This document shows, one piece after another, positions 28,877 to 37,633 of a stretch of DNA of 64,000 nucleotides; positions within the stretch are counted from its first letter, which is position 1, and the number at the start of each line of letters is the position of its first letter. The position numbers and the translations under genes are program-made. This stretch comes from Collibacillus ludicampi (lineage in GTDB: Bacteria; Bacillota; Bacilli; Tumebacillales; BOQE01), in assembly GCF_023705585.1 (NCBI RefSeq), contig NZ_BOQE01000001.1, positions 650,501 through 714,500 of the forward strand, written 5' to 3'. The notes beneath the pieces were generated by a model that did no database searches, was not told the DNA's origin, and saw only the letters and a program-made list of their open reading frames with translations.

Positions 28877-29353
28877 GTGTTGATCGATGCAATGAGCTGG
28901 ATATCTCTCATTTTTGTTGCTATCGTTTCTATTTACGTTTTTCGGTTGACGACCAAACGGAAAACAGAAATGTCGATTATGACAGGGATGATAGTTGCGA
29001 TGTCAAACGCGATGATGTCCAGTGTTGTCGTGGGAACCATCATCGCAATGATGATCATGAAAATGTTTGTTCCGACTGTCGTTGGGGTTCTGATGGGTAT
29101 GATCGTTGGATACCTGACGGGGAAGCCTTTAGGCTTTATGGCAATCATAGATGGCATAATGGCAGGGATCATGGGTGGTATGATGGGAGCTATGCTAGGC
29201 GTCATGACCATGGATGATCATCCTCTTTATATGGTTTTATTTGTGGATCTCGTTTATATCCTAATGATGGCATTTTTGTGGGGATTTCTTTCAAAGGAAT
29301 CAGCAAACAAAAGTAACGATCAGGATTCTATTCATCACAATATGGTATCTTGA
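28877..29353 (+). CDS. Methionine-rich membrane protein, function unknown
   Basis: A 158-residue protein (less if the ATG at 28892 is used) with four or five hydrophobic segments and an exceptional methionine content, about one residue in six, for example MIVAMSNAMMSSVVVG and IMGGMMGAMLGVMTMDDHP. Gly/Met-rich helices with glycine spacing suggest tight packing. Met clusters can bind copper or silver, but no CxxC or His cluster is present, so that is a guess. The GTG at 28877 and the ATG at 28892 are both possible; GAAGGTG lies at 28873. Confidence 0.65.
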   Translation: MLIDAMSWISLIFVAIVSIYVFRLTTKRKTEMSIMTGMIVAMSNAMMSSVVVGTIIAMMIMKMFVPTVVGVLMGMIVGYLTGKPLGFMAIIDGIMAGIMGGMMGAMLGVMTMDDHPLYMVLFVDLVYILMMAFLWGFLSKESANKSNDQDSIHHNMVS

Positions 29354-29395
29354 AGTAAACAAAGATTTCTCGTTTCATAAAAAGGAAGTCACACA

Positions 29396-29432
29396 TAAAA
29401 GAGAGGTGATCGATATCAATCACCTCTTTCAT
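29396..29432 (+). terminator. Terminator of the Met-rich protein gene
   Basis: AGAGGTGAT / ATCACCTCT around a short loop, followed by a broken T-run. Confidence 0.65.
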
Positions 29433-29816
29433 TTATGACTGTAACTTCATAATGTATCCGTTACGGCTCGATATCCTGAAAACTTATGAGCGATAACCAC
29501 AAGCGTGACGGTTTTTCCTTCGGTCTCCAATTGATCAATCATATGAATCAGCTAGAATGGGATTAGTAAGTATGAACATATGATTCGCTATCAGGTGAGA
29601 TTCATCTGTCACAGGAATACTTCGACATTTAGTTAAGCAGTATTTTTGTTCACTTTTTTGGCAGGTATTTCTTTTGGAATAAAGATTTTAATTTGGACAT
29701 ACTTGATAAATTATACTCCTTTTAACTGCCAGGTAATATGTTGAGAGGTGTCACAATAGATCCACTCCACATGCAATACCAAAATGACAAAGCATCATTA
29801 GGAGTAGGAGGATCCC
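29433..29816. other. Gap with a probable gene relic
   Basis: No intact gene. The minus strand at about 29455-29550 reads LIHMIDQLETEGKTVTLVVI then AHKFSGYRA, a protein-like stretch with no start or continuation, so a gene fragment is likely. An AT-rich promoter-like region (29690-29740) precedes bdbD. Nothing else was recognised. Confidence 0.35.
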
Positions 29817-30563
29817 ATGGTGAAAACAAATATGGCAAAGAAAATAAAAAAACATCAGCGACAAATGGAACTCGAAACAACGAGAAAAACACAACGGTTG
29901 ATAGAATGGACTCTAGCGGTTATCTTTGTTGTTAGCGTTGCACTAATCATTATGCATGCGATTTCCCGTCCACAAGATGATCAAACGGTTGATGTGAAAG
30001 AATTCCAGTATGATAAACATCCATCAATAGGATCGAAGGATGCTCCTGTGAAGATCGTCGAATTTGCCGATTTCAAATGTCCTGCCTGCAAGGAATTTGA
30101 TCAAACGATCCTACCGCAGTTAAAAAAAGACTTTATAGATAACGGAACGGTACAGTTCTATTATATCAACGATCCGATTATTAGTCCCAATGCAGATTCG
30201 AGAACGGCGGCAATGGCCGGTGAAGCCGTTTACCGCCAGAACCCGGAGGAATTCTGGAAGTTTTACGAAGCGGTTTTCGCTCACCAGGGCGATGAACACA
30301 CCAACTGGGCCACATCGGATTTTCTCGTTCAAATTGCTAAACAGTCCAATCTTAAGGTAGATTACGATAAACTGAAAAAGGACATCGATAACAATACTTT
30401 TGCTCAGGATGTAAAAAACGATGAAGACATTGCCGAGAAACTGGGCGTAAACAGTACCCCAACGATCTATATTAATGGAAAAGAAGTTTCTGATAACGAT
30501 ACGTTTACTTACAGTGCGATTAAAGAAGCGATTTTGAAGGCCAAAGGAGAAACCGGTCAATGA
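29817..30563 (+). CDS. bdbD: Membrane-anchored DsbA-like thiol-disulfide oxidoreductase (BdbD type)
   Basis: A 248-residue protein with a basic N-terminus and one membrane anchor (about residues 30-48, WTLAVIFVVSVALIIMHAI), then an extracytoplasmic thioredoxin fold with an inserted helical domain. The active site FADFKCPACKEFDQ holds Cys88 and Cys91 (CPAC), and the cis-Pro loop is VNSTPTIYING. It introduces disulfides into exported proteins and is reoxidised by its partner BdbC, whose gene overlaps its stop by four bases. Start ATG 29817 follows GGAGTAGGAGG. Confidence 0.93.
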   Translation: MVKTNMAKKIKKHQRQMELETTRKTQRLIEWTLAVIFVVSVALIIMHAISRPQDDQTVDVKEFQYDKHPSIGSKDAPVKIVEFADFKCPACKEFDQTILPQLKKDFIDNGTVQFYYINDPIISPNADSRTAAMAGEAVYRQNPEEFWKFYEAVFAHQGDEHTNWATSDFLVQIAKQSNLKVDYDKLKKDIDNNTFAQDVKNDEDIAEKLGVNSTPTIYINGKEVSDNDTFTYSAIKEAILKAKGETGQ

Positions 30564-30991
30564 TGCGCGATCGAGCAATCCGATTCTTCAGAACGTATAG
30601 CCTGTATCTGGCATGGTTAGTATCCGTCGTTTCGCTCTGTGGCAGTTTATATGTAAGTGAGATTATGCGGCTCGAGCCTTGTAAGTTATGCTGGTTCCAG
30701 CGCATTTGCATGTATCCGCTCGCCATACTGCTGGGGATTGCCTCTTACAAAAACGACCGCGGAATTATCCCGTATGCCAAAACTTTAAGCGTCATTGGGA
30801 TGTGCATTTCCCTGTTTCATTATTTGGAGCAGAAAATACCGGGCATGCAGAAAGTGCTTCCCTGTACCGTAGGAGTTCCCTGCAGCAGTCAGTACATGAA
30901 TTGGCTGGGGTTTATTACGATCCCGTTTTTGGCACTCCTCGGTTTTTTCGTCATTACGATCCTGTTGTCGATCGGGAAGGAGGATGAATAA
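30560..30991 (+). CDS. bdbC: DsbB-like disulfide oxidoreductase (BdbC)
   Basis: A 143-residue protein with four membrane helices and two cysteine pairs: Cys41 and Cys44 in EPCKLCWFQRICMYPLAI and a second pair in VLPCTVGVPC near residues 102-108. It passes electrons from BdbD to quinone. The ATG overlaps the bdbD stop (ATGA), a typical coupled pair. Family length is normal. Confidence 0.93.
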   Translation: MMRDRAIRFFRTYSLYLAWLVSVVSLCGSLYVSEIMRLEPCKLCWFQRICMYPLAILLGIASYKNDRGIIPYAKTLSVIGMCISLFHYLEQKIPGMQKVLPCTVGVPCSSQYMNWLGFITIPFLALLGFFVITILLSIGKEDE

Positions 30992-31016
30992 GGGATATAA
31001 AATCCTCCTAAATAAG

Positions 31017-31045
31017 CAGGGTAGGGCTAAGAAGCCCTACCCTCG
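31017..31045. terminator. Hairpin between bdbC and rbsB
   Basis: GGGTAGGGCT / AGCCCTACCC with a four-base loop between two converging genes. T-runs are weak on both sides, but stability and position support a shared terminator. Confidence 0.75.
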
Positions 31046-31063
31046 GCATTTGATTTGAAGTCA

Positions 31064-32044
31064 TTAATCACGAGTTTTGACAGAATCTACGTTTTCTTTT
31101 GTGACAAGATCAGCTTTTAAGATTACATCTTTTTCTAACTTTTTGCCATCGATTAAGTCTTTTGCTGCGTTCACAGCATCTTTACCCAAAAAGTAAGGAG
31201 GATTAGCAACAGTTGCCTGAGCTTTTCCAGATTTAATCAGTTCCTTCATAGGATCGGTATCATCCGTTCCAACGATCTTAACTTTACCTGTCAAGTGAGC
31301 AGCCTCTAAAGCCTGTTCCGCTCCAATCGCCATTTCATCGTTGGCTGCATATACGCCATCAATATTTGGATTCGCTTGGATAATATTTTCCATGACTTTC
31401 AAAGCCTCACCGCGATCAAAATTTGCAGTTTGTTTAGCAACAATCTTAATATCCGGGTAATTTTTCATTACTTCCGTAAACCCTTTATCACGATCTTGAG
31501 CTACGTTTGTTCCCATAATACCCGTGATTTCAACTACATTTCCTTTTCCATTTAATGCTTTCGCTAACCATTCACCCGCCATTTTCCCTGCTTCTACAGC
31601 GTCGAATCCGACGTGTGCAATAACGTTCCCGCCATTCGCTCTTCGGTCAATCGTAATAACCGGGATATTTGCGTTGTTTGCCTCTTGCACTGCTTGAACT
31701 ACGGCATCAGAATCAGCGGGGTCAATAATTAGAACATCAGGTTTCTGTTGGATCATGCTCTCAATATTACTCAATTGGGTTCCTACATTGTTCTGAGCAT
31801 CAGTAACAATAAGATCTGCTCCGATTTCCTTCGCACGAGCTTCAGCCCCTTCCTTCACTGCAACAAAGAAAGGATTATTTAATGTATTCATAGCAAGCCC
31901 TATTTTAATTTTCTTAGAAGAAGCCGGGGTAGATGCAGATTGACTGGATGTTGATTCTTTTGAGCTACCACAACCGACTAATGATGAAGCCAACACAACG
32001 CATGTTACAATGGAAAATGCCAGTGTTTTTCTTCCTTTTTTCAT
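31064..32044 (-). CDS. rbsB: Ribose ABC transporter substrate-binding lipoprotein
   Basis: A 326-residue periplasmic-binding-type protein. The N-terminus has a lipoprotein signal with lipobox LVGC (Cys25), then a low-complexity linker (STSSQSASTPASS). The sugar-binding fold contains IGLAMNTLNNPFFVAVKEGA, VITIDRRANGGNVIAHVGFD and NPNIDGVYAANDEMAIGA, as in RbsB. It delivers ribose to the RbsAC transporter. Last gene of the rbs operon; start follows AGGGGGAA. Confidence 0.94.
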   Translation of the reverse strand: MKKGRKTLAFSIVTCVVLASSLVGCGSSKESTSSQSASTPASSKKIKIGLAMNTLNNPFFVAVKEGAEARAKEIGADLIVTDAQNNVGTQLSNIESMIQQKPDVLIIDPADSDAVVQAVQEANNANIPVITIDRRANGGNVIAHVGFDAVEAGKMAGEWLAKALNGKGNVVEITGIMGTNVAQDRDKGFTEVMKNYPDIKIVAKQTANFDRGEALKVMENIIQANPNIDGVYAANDEMAIGAEQALEAAHLTGKVKIVGTDDTDPMKELIKSGKAQATVANPPYFLGKDAVNAAKDLIDGKKLEKDVILKADLVTKENVDSVKTRD

Positions 32045-32081
32045 GTTTTATTCCCCCTAATTTATAATTGAATTTCATCAC

Positions 32082-33083
32082 TTATCCGTTAACTTTCACT
32101 TCTTGAATTTCATTGATCTCATTTGTTTGTTCAATTTGAGATTGAGATTTATAACGAGAGAGTGCCATCGAAGAAAATTTGTTATCAGCAAATACCGCCA
32201 AAATAATTACCAAAGCTTTAACAAGTCCTTGATAATATGGATTAACATCCAAAAGGTTTAAAATATTGTCCAGAATCCCCATGATAAAGGCGCCAATTAA
32301 TGTCCCTACAACTCCTCCTTGTCCGCCCATTAGACTTGTTCCACCTAAAATGACAGCTGCAATTGCATCAAGTTCAAGCCCTGTCCCCGCTGAAGGTTGA
32401 GCAGAACTAAGCCTAGCGGTATATATTAAGGAAGCAATACCTGTAAATAATCCACTGAGTATGAATGTCGCCATGATGATGCGGTGCGTATTGATTCCTG
32501 TTAGCCGGCTGGCTGTTTCATTCCCACCAACTGCGTAAATGTAGCGCCCTAGTTTCGTGTGCTTAAGCATCACATATAGAAGCGCAAAGATTATTATCAT
32601 CAGAATCACCGGTATTGGAATCCCCAAAATGTATCCGTTACCAATCTTAAGGAATGAGGCATTTCGGATAACAAGAGGATAGCCGCCTGTAAATACTAAT
32701 GTAAGAGCTCTTGCGGCTGCCATAGTTGCCAACGTCACAATAAAGGATGGCATCTTCCCTTTTGTTGATAAGAAACCATTAATAACACCAAAGATGCATC
32801 CGACAAATAAACTTGCAAAAATAGCAAATACAACATTGTTTGTGGATGATAACACTTTTGAAACGACTGCACCCGAAATGGCGAGTACAGATCCTACTGA
32901 TAAATCAATTCCGGCAACTAGGATAACCAAAGTCATCCCAGCTGCTACAATGGCAGTGACTGAAACTTGACGCGCTATATTAAGCAAGTTCGTTGTTGTA
33001 AAGAATGCACTACTCAACAAGGAAGCAAAAATGATTATAATTAGCAAAACCAATAAAGTACGATATTTCCTAAGCAACTCCAC
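32082..33083 (-). CDS. rbsC: Ribose ABC transporter permease
   Basis: A 333-residue membrane protein with eight to ten helices of the BPD_transp_2 family. Signatures: GMTLVILVAGIDLSVGSVLA, YAVGGNETASRLTGINTHRI and LDAIAAVILGGTSLMGGQGG. The GTG at 33083 is preferred because AGGGGGTG lies just upstream; it overlaps the rbsA stop by 14 bases, indicating translational coupling. Confidence 0.94.
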   Translation of the reverse strand: MELLRKYRTLLVLLIIIIFASLLSSAFFTTTNLLNIARQVSVTAIVAAGMTLVILVAGIDLSVGSVLAISGAVVSKVLSSTNNVVFAIFASLFVGCIFGVINGFLSTKGKMPSFIVTLATMAAARALTLVFTGGYPLVIRNASFLKIGNGYILGIPIPVILMIIIFALLYVMLKHTKLGRYIYAVGGNETASRLTGINTHRIIMATFILSGLFTGIASLIYTARLSSAQPSAGTGLELDAIAAVILGGTSLMGGQGGVVGTLIGAFIMGILDNILNLLDVNPYYQGLVKALVIILAVFADNKFSSMALSRYKSQSQIEQTNEINEIQEVKVNG

Positions 33084-34578
33084 TCGTTTCACCCCCTGTT
33101 GCACAAATCATAATCTTTTCTTGTGTCGCTTCTTCTCTACTAAATTCACCTGTGATACGCCCTTCGTGCATGACTAGAATTCGGTGACTCATGCCAAGTA
33201 ATTCCGGTAACTCGGAAGAAATCAAGATGATCGTAACCCCTTGTTCGGCGAGTTTTTTCATTAATTGATAAATCTCCGCTTTCGCTCCAACATCGATTCC
33301 ACGGGTTGGCTCATTTAATATAAATATCTTAGGGTCTGTTTCAAGCCATTTCCCGATGACTACCTTTTGCTGATTTCCGCCACTTAAATACTTCACTTCC
33401 AAACTTGGATTAGACGTCTTAATTTTCAGGAATCTAACATTGCGTTCCACTAATTCTTTTTGCTTTTTTTGATTGATAAATAATGAACTCATGATTAAAT
33501 CCATATTCGCAAGGGAAATATTTTCCTCAATAGACATAGATAAAACTAACCCTTCATTTTTCCTGTCATCTGACACCAAAGCAATCCCATGGCGAATAGC
33601 ATCTTTCGTATTTTTTAATGTGATTTTCTTCCCATCCAATATCATTGTTCCTCGAATGATTGGAAGCGCCCCAAACAAAGCTTTGGCTAGCTCGGAGCGA
33701 CCTGATCCCATAAGCCCTGCAATCCCTAAAATTTCACCTTCATAGGCTTGAAACGATACCCCCTTTACTTTGTCTCCAACAAAAATGTTATTAACTTCTA
33801 TTTTCACTTTAGTTTTTGGCTCAACTAAACTTGGATAGTAATCGGTTAATTTTCGTCCTACCATTAGTGAAACGATTCTTTCCCTATTGGTTTCTTTCGT
33901 TTTCAAACGGTCTATGTATCTCCCGTCTCGCAGAACCATAATGCTATCGGATATCTCAAAAATCTCTTCCATTCGATGAGAGATATAAATGACACCAACT
34001 CCTCTTTTTTTTAAATCTTTAATAATATTAAATAAATTATTCGTTTCCTCGTCATTCAAAGCAGCCGTAGGCTCATCCATAATGATGACTTTTGATTTAA
34101 ACGAAAGTGATTTTGCGATCTCAACCATTTGTTGTTCAGCAACATTGAGCGAACTTACGAGTCGTTTTGGATTGACGGATAAGCCAACTTGTTGAAGCAA
34201 TTTTTTCGTGTCATCTATCATCCTTGACCAATCAATAAAGAGACGTCCCCGTTTCATCGGTTCCCTACCAAGAAATATATTTTCAGCAACACTGAGGTGA
34301 GGAATTAAGTTGAATTCTTGATGAATAATGGATATTCCAAGATTTTGTGCATCAACCGTATTTTTGATTGTAACTGATTTTCCTTCAATAAGAATTTCCC
34401 CTTCATCTGGTTGATATACTCCTGCAATGATTTTCATCATGGTAGACTTTCCGGCACCGTTTTCACCAAGAACCGCAAGTACCTCCCCCTTCCCTACTTG
34501 AAGATTCATACCATCCAGTGCCTTTACTCCGTAAAAGGACTTTTTAATACCTCGTAATTCAAGCAAGAATTCACCCAT
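33070..34578 (-). CDS. rbsA: Ribose ABC transporter ATPase (two nucleotide-binding domains)
   Basis: A 502-residue tandem ABC ATPase. The first domain has Walker A LGENGAGKST near residue 37 and Walker B VIIMDEPTAAL; the second has a degenerate Walker A (GLMGSGRSELAKALFG) and the signature YLSGGNQQKVVIGKWL with FILNEPTRGIDVGAK. This is the usual RbsA arrangement. The ATG at 34578 (MGEFLLELRGIKKSF) is 25 bases beyond the rbsD stop; upstream in-frame codons lie inside rbsD and are not used. Confidence 0.95.
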   Translation of the reverse strand: MGEFLLELRGIKKSFYGVKALDGMNLQVGKGEVLAVLGENGAGKSTMMKIIAGVYQPDEGEILIEGKSVTIKNTVDAQNLGISIIHQEFNLIPHLSVAENIFLGREPMKRGRLFIDWSRMIDDTKKLLQQVGLSVNPKRLVSSLNVAEQQMVEIAKSLSFKSKVIIMDEPTAALNDEETNNLFNIIKDLKKRGVGVIYISHRMEEIFEISDSIMVLRDGRYIDRLKTKETNRERIVSLMVGRKLTDYYPSLVEPKTKVKIEVNNIFVGDKVKGVSFQAYEGEILGIAGLMGSGRSELAKALFGALPIIRGTMILDGKKITLKNTKDAIRHGIALVSDDRKNEGLVLSMSIEENISLANMDLIMSSLFINQKKQKELVERNVRFLKIKTSNPSLEVKYLSGGNQQKVVIGKWLETDPKIFILNEPTRGIDVGAKAEIYQLMKKLAEQGVTIILISSELPELLGMSHRILVMHEGRITGEFSREEATQEKIMICATGGETSGVA

Positions 34579-34603
34579 TTTTCTCAACTCGCTTTCCGTA
34601 CTA

Positions 34604-34999
34604 TCAGTAAACAACACCTGCAACAAGAATAACGTTGGCATATGGTGTAAACTCACCTGATCGTATAGCAGCTTTTGCTTCTTTCGTCTTCTTCTTAAAA
34701 TCCACATGAGGCATGGTTTCAATTGGTATACCAGGAAAGAGACTTACGATTTCTCTATACATATGTGGGCTAATTTTTTCAGTCTCTTCAGCAAGAATGA
34801 TTTTCTCCACCGCGAGCTCTTTAATGACTTCCTTTAAGACATCTAAGAAGGCTGGTTTACCGGCAACAAGAGAAAGATCAACACGTTCGATTTCTTGTGG
34901 AATGGGAAGACCAGCGTCCGTAACGACCAAAAGATCCTTGTGTCCCGTTTCCGCAATGACTCTGGATAATTGCGGATTTAAGATTCCTGACTTTTTCAT
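34604..34999 (-). CDS. rbsD: D-ribose pyranase
   Basis: A 131-residue RbsD/FucU-fold protein that interconverts beta-pyranose and furanose forms of ribose, supplying the form ribokinase uses. MKKSGILNPQLSRVIAETGH contains the catalytic-type His20, and the C-terminus EFTPYANVILVAGVVY is the family active-site tail. Start follows AAGGAGG. Located between rbsK and rbsA. Confidence 0.95.
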   Translation of the reverse strand: MKKSGILNPQLSRVIAETGHKDLLVVTDAGLPIPQEIERVDLSLVAGKPAFLDVLKEVIKELAVEKIILAEETEKISPHMYREIVSLFPGIPIETMPHVDFKKKTKEAKAAIRSGEFTPYANVILVAGVVY

Positions 35000-35028
35000 G
35001 TGAATTCCTCCTTGACTGATTTTTTAAT

Positions 35029-35967
35029 TTAGGCTTGGGAAAGGCTCGCTTTTATAAATTCATTTACTTCTTGTAAAGAGGGGAGAGACGATTGAGCTCC
35101 GAATTTTGTGACAGCCAGTGTTCCGACAATTCCACCATATTGAACAGCTTCTTTTAATGACATCCCTTTCGCTAATCCTACCGCCATGCCTCCGTTAAAT
35201 GCATCGCCTGCTGCTGTAGTGTCTACCACTTCTACCTTACGGGCAGTTATATGATGGTAATCCTCACCGTCGGCCAAAAGGCATCCATTTTCACCAAGAG
35301 TAATAACGACATTTTTTACCCCGCGGTTCAATAATTCTTTTGCCGCAAATTTTGCAGACTCAATATCAGTTAATTTAATCCCGGTAAGAATTTCCGTCTC
35401 CGTTTCGTTGGGAGTCAAATAATCGATATATGAATACATTTCATCAGGAAGAGGTTGCGCCGGTGCTGGATTTAGAATGACAGGAATTCCATATCTTTTA
35501 GCAACTTTTGTTGCGTAAAAAACAGTTTCAACCGGAATTTCTAACTGCATCATCAGAAGCGTCGATCTAGAAATAAGTTCCTCAACCTCATCTACGTCTT
35601 GTTGATTGACATTTGCATTCGCAAGCGGAACCATAATGATGCTATTATCCCCCTGAGCATCTACGCTGATATGAGCAATTCCCGTAGCAGAGTTTTCATC
35701 GACTTTAATGAAATCCGTAACCACACCTTCGCTTCGTAAATTATCCAAGATTGGACTCGTAAACAAATCTTTTCCTAACCGTCCAACCATATAAGTTTTG
35801 ATTCCCAGTTTGGCTGCAGTTACCGCCTGATTGGCGCCCTTTCCTCCTGGGACCATCCCAAAGTCTTTTCCGAGAATCGTTTCTCCTTTAATGGGTCTTC
35901 TTTGAGCGGTGGCAACTAAATCCATCGTCATACTGCCTAACACTGTGATAATCGGTTCCTTTAACAT
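35029..35967 (-). CDS. rbsK: Ribokinase
   Basis: PfkB-family kinase of 312 residues that phosphorylates ribose at O-5. The N-terminal substrate motif GGKGANQAVTAAKLG and the C-terminal anion-hole/catalytic motif VVDTTAAGDAFNGGMAVGLA (catalytic Asp near residue 255) are clear. First structural gene of the rbs operon; start follows GGAGGTACTGTC. A RbsR-type operator lies about 20 bases upstream of the start. Confidence 0.95.
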   Translation of the reverse strand: MLKEPIITVLGSMTMDLVATAQRRPIKGETILGKDFGMVPGGKGANQAVTAAKLGIKTYMVGRLGKDLFTSPILDNLRSEGVVTDFIKVDENSATGIAHISVDAQGDNSIIMVPLANANVNQQDVDEVEELISRSTLLMMQLEIPVETVFYATKVAKRYGIPVILNPAPAQPLPDEMYSYIDYLTPNETETEILTGIKLTDIESAKFAAKELLNRGVKNVVITLGENGCLLADGEDYHHITARKVEVVDTTAAGDAFNGGMAVGLAKGMSLKEAVQYGGIVGTLAVTKFGAQSSLPSLQEVNEFIKASLSQA

Positions 35968-35982
35968 GACAGTACCTCCAAA

Positions 35983-35996
35983 TCTAAACGTTTACA
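35983..35996. promoter_or_regulatory. RbsR-type operator upstream of rbsK
   Basis: CTAAACGTTTACAT contains TAAACGTTTA, the LacI/GalR-family palindrome with central CG. Position near the rbsK start suits repression. Confidence 0.75.
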
Positions 35997-36127
35997 TTTT
36001 ATTTATGAATAATTTAAAGTAAACATTCTTTTTGTTGTATTCCAATAGAACCTTCTAATTCTTTGCGCTTTTTGTAGGTTAAATAATAATATACCAATCA
36101 TTCAGAACATAGTGTTTATTAAAAAAT

Positions 36128-36139
36128 GTAAACGTTTAC
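36128..36139. promoter_or_regulatory. RbsR-type operator between rbsR and rbsK
   Basis: Perfect 12-base palindrome GTAAACGTTTAC just downstream of the rbsR stop and about 160 bases before rbsK. Together with the site at 35985 it could allow looping. Catabolite control protein CcpA recognises related sites, so dual use is possible. Confidence 0.75.
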
Positions 36140-36167
36140 ACTAAGGATTAAAAAAATTTATTTACTG

Positions 36168-37157
36168 TTACGGCTCTCGAACTAATAGCTGAGGAACAAG
36201 CACGATCTTACGTGGTTCTGTCGATTCCAATCCGTTAATTCTATCGATGAGTAAATTAGCCGCTACTTCTCCCATATATCGCATCGGACGAGACACCACG
36301 GTTAGTGGAGGCTTGATAAAATTCGCGATATCTAGATCATCAAAACCTATTACAGTAACATCCTCTTTTAATCGAAGACCTTGATCCTGAATATATTTGA
36401 GCAAACCAAGTGTCATTAAGTTGTTGCATGAGAATATAGCAGTAGGAGGAGATGGCATGGAAAGTAATTCACTTCCTAGCCGATAGCCGCTCTCTTCCTT
36501 GAAATCTCCTTCTCGGATATAATCTGGATTCACTTGAATGCCAAAGTCTTTAAGAGCCTTCAGGTACCCTTTTGTTCGATCCCGTCCAGGAGTAACACTA
36601 GACGGCCCTGCGATTAAACCTATTTGGCTATGCCCCTCTGTTATCAAATGTTTAACCGCTGCGTATGCCCCTCCAACGTTATCTATTATAACAGCATCAT
36701 AAGAACTTCCTTCGATATCCCTGTCTAACAAAACAATCGGTATTTCGTCAGATTCGAACTGTAATAGTGGGCTTTCCAATTCATTTGATGTAGTCACGAT
36801 AAGACCATCTACACGTCTTTTACGAAGAACATGAAGGATTCTTGATTCTTCTGCTACTGATTCATTACTATTGGCTAAAAAAGTGGTAAACCCATGCTTC
36901 CTTGCGCTCACCTCAATCCCTTTAATAACTTCAGGGAAAAACGGATTGGTAATATCGGGAACAATTACCCCGATCGTATCCGTACGTTTCTTGACCATGC
37001 TTCTTGCTAAGTGATTGGGTAAGTAATTCATTTCTTTAATCGCTTTCAATATACGCTTCTCTGTATCAGGTTTAACTCCTCCCAATCCATTAATGACTCG
37101 AGAAACGGTTGCGATTGATACATTTGCTTTTTTTGCAACATCCTTAATGGTTGACAT
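36168..37157 (-). CDS. rbsR: Ribose operon repressor, LacI family
   Basis: A 329-residue LacI/GalR regulator: helix-turn-helix and hinge MSTIKDVAKKANVSIATVSR, then a periplasmic-binding-like ligand domain (IGVIVPDITNPFFPEVIKGI, GLIAGPSSVTPGRDRTKGYL, VTVIGFDDLDIANFIKPPLT). It sits directly upstream of rbsK in the same direction, so RbsR identity is well supported. The three TAAACGTTTA sites around the locus are likely its operators, one of them in front of its own gene. Confidence 0.93.
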   Translation of the reverse strand: MSTIKDVAKKANVSIATVSRVINGLGGVKPDTEKRILKAIKEMNYLPNHLARSMVKKRTDTIGVIVPDITNPFFPEVIKGIEVSARKHGFTTFLANSNESVAEESRILHVLRKRRVDGLIVTTSNELESPLLQFESDEIPIVLLDRDIEGSSYDAVIIDNVGGAYAAVKHLITEGHSQIGLIAGPSSVTPGRDRTKGYLKALKDFGIQVNPDYIREGDFKEESGYRLGSELLSMPSPPTAIFSCNNLMTLGLLKYIQDQGLRLKEDVTVIGFDDLDIANFIKPPLTVVSRPMRYMGEVAANLLIDRINGLESTEPRKIVLVPQLLVREP

Positions 37158-37221
37158 AATTCTTCCTCATCATTTCATTCATCTTGTTAGTTTTGCTGTA
37201 TAAAAGGTAAAAATCAAAAAT

Positions 37222-37233
37222 CTAAACGTTTAT
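37222..37233. promoter_or_regulatory. RbsR-type operator upstream of rbsR
   Basis: CTAAACGTTTAT contains the same TAAACGTTTA palindrome found twice near rbsK. It lies about 65 bases before the rbsR start, which suggests autoregulation. Confidence 0.7.
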
Positions 37234-37239
37234 ATTTTG

Positions 37240-37633
37240 TAATTATATACTAGTTTGAATATATATTTTTGTCAATCATTTATGATAACGAATGTATATC
37301 GTCACCTTCTGTTGTAGATCCTTTTTTACGGTATCGTTCTTCAAGCTCAAGAACGATATATGTATTTTGCAGCTCAGAAATGCAGAGTTTGGCGGCCAAT
37401 TGTACAAAGTAGGCTATGGCCGCCGAAACTGGTGTGTCCCGCCGCCGCTCAACGATACACCTATTCACCAATCATAAGATAACCCCAAGGGCATATAGCT
37501 AGCTGAATAATCTGACGTGGCCTGGCAGCAAAACGCTGATTTTGTACGTTAATGATTTATTCTTTCATTAAATTCATCAAGTAAGACTCAGGACGATTCA
37601 ATAACTGTTACAAATGATATCAACAAGCTTTAA
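37240..37633. other. Gap between the rbs and zinc loci
   Basis: No confident gene. A 63-codon minus-strand frame (37280-37471; LQNTYIVLELEERYRKKGST near its end) is protein-like but lacks a ribosome binding site. It contains an inverted repeat GGCGGCCA / TGGCCGCC (37391-37424). It may be a fragment of a lost gene. Confidence 0.3.

Noticed and set aside
37280-37471. 63-codon minus-strand frame
   Set aside because: Protein-like composition but no ribosome binding site and no known family; noted as a gap feature.
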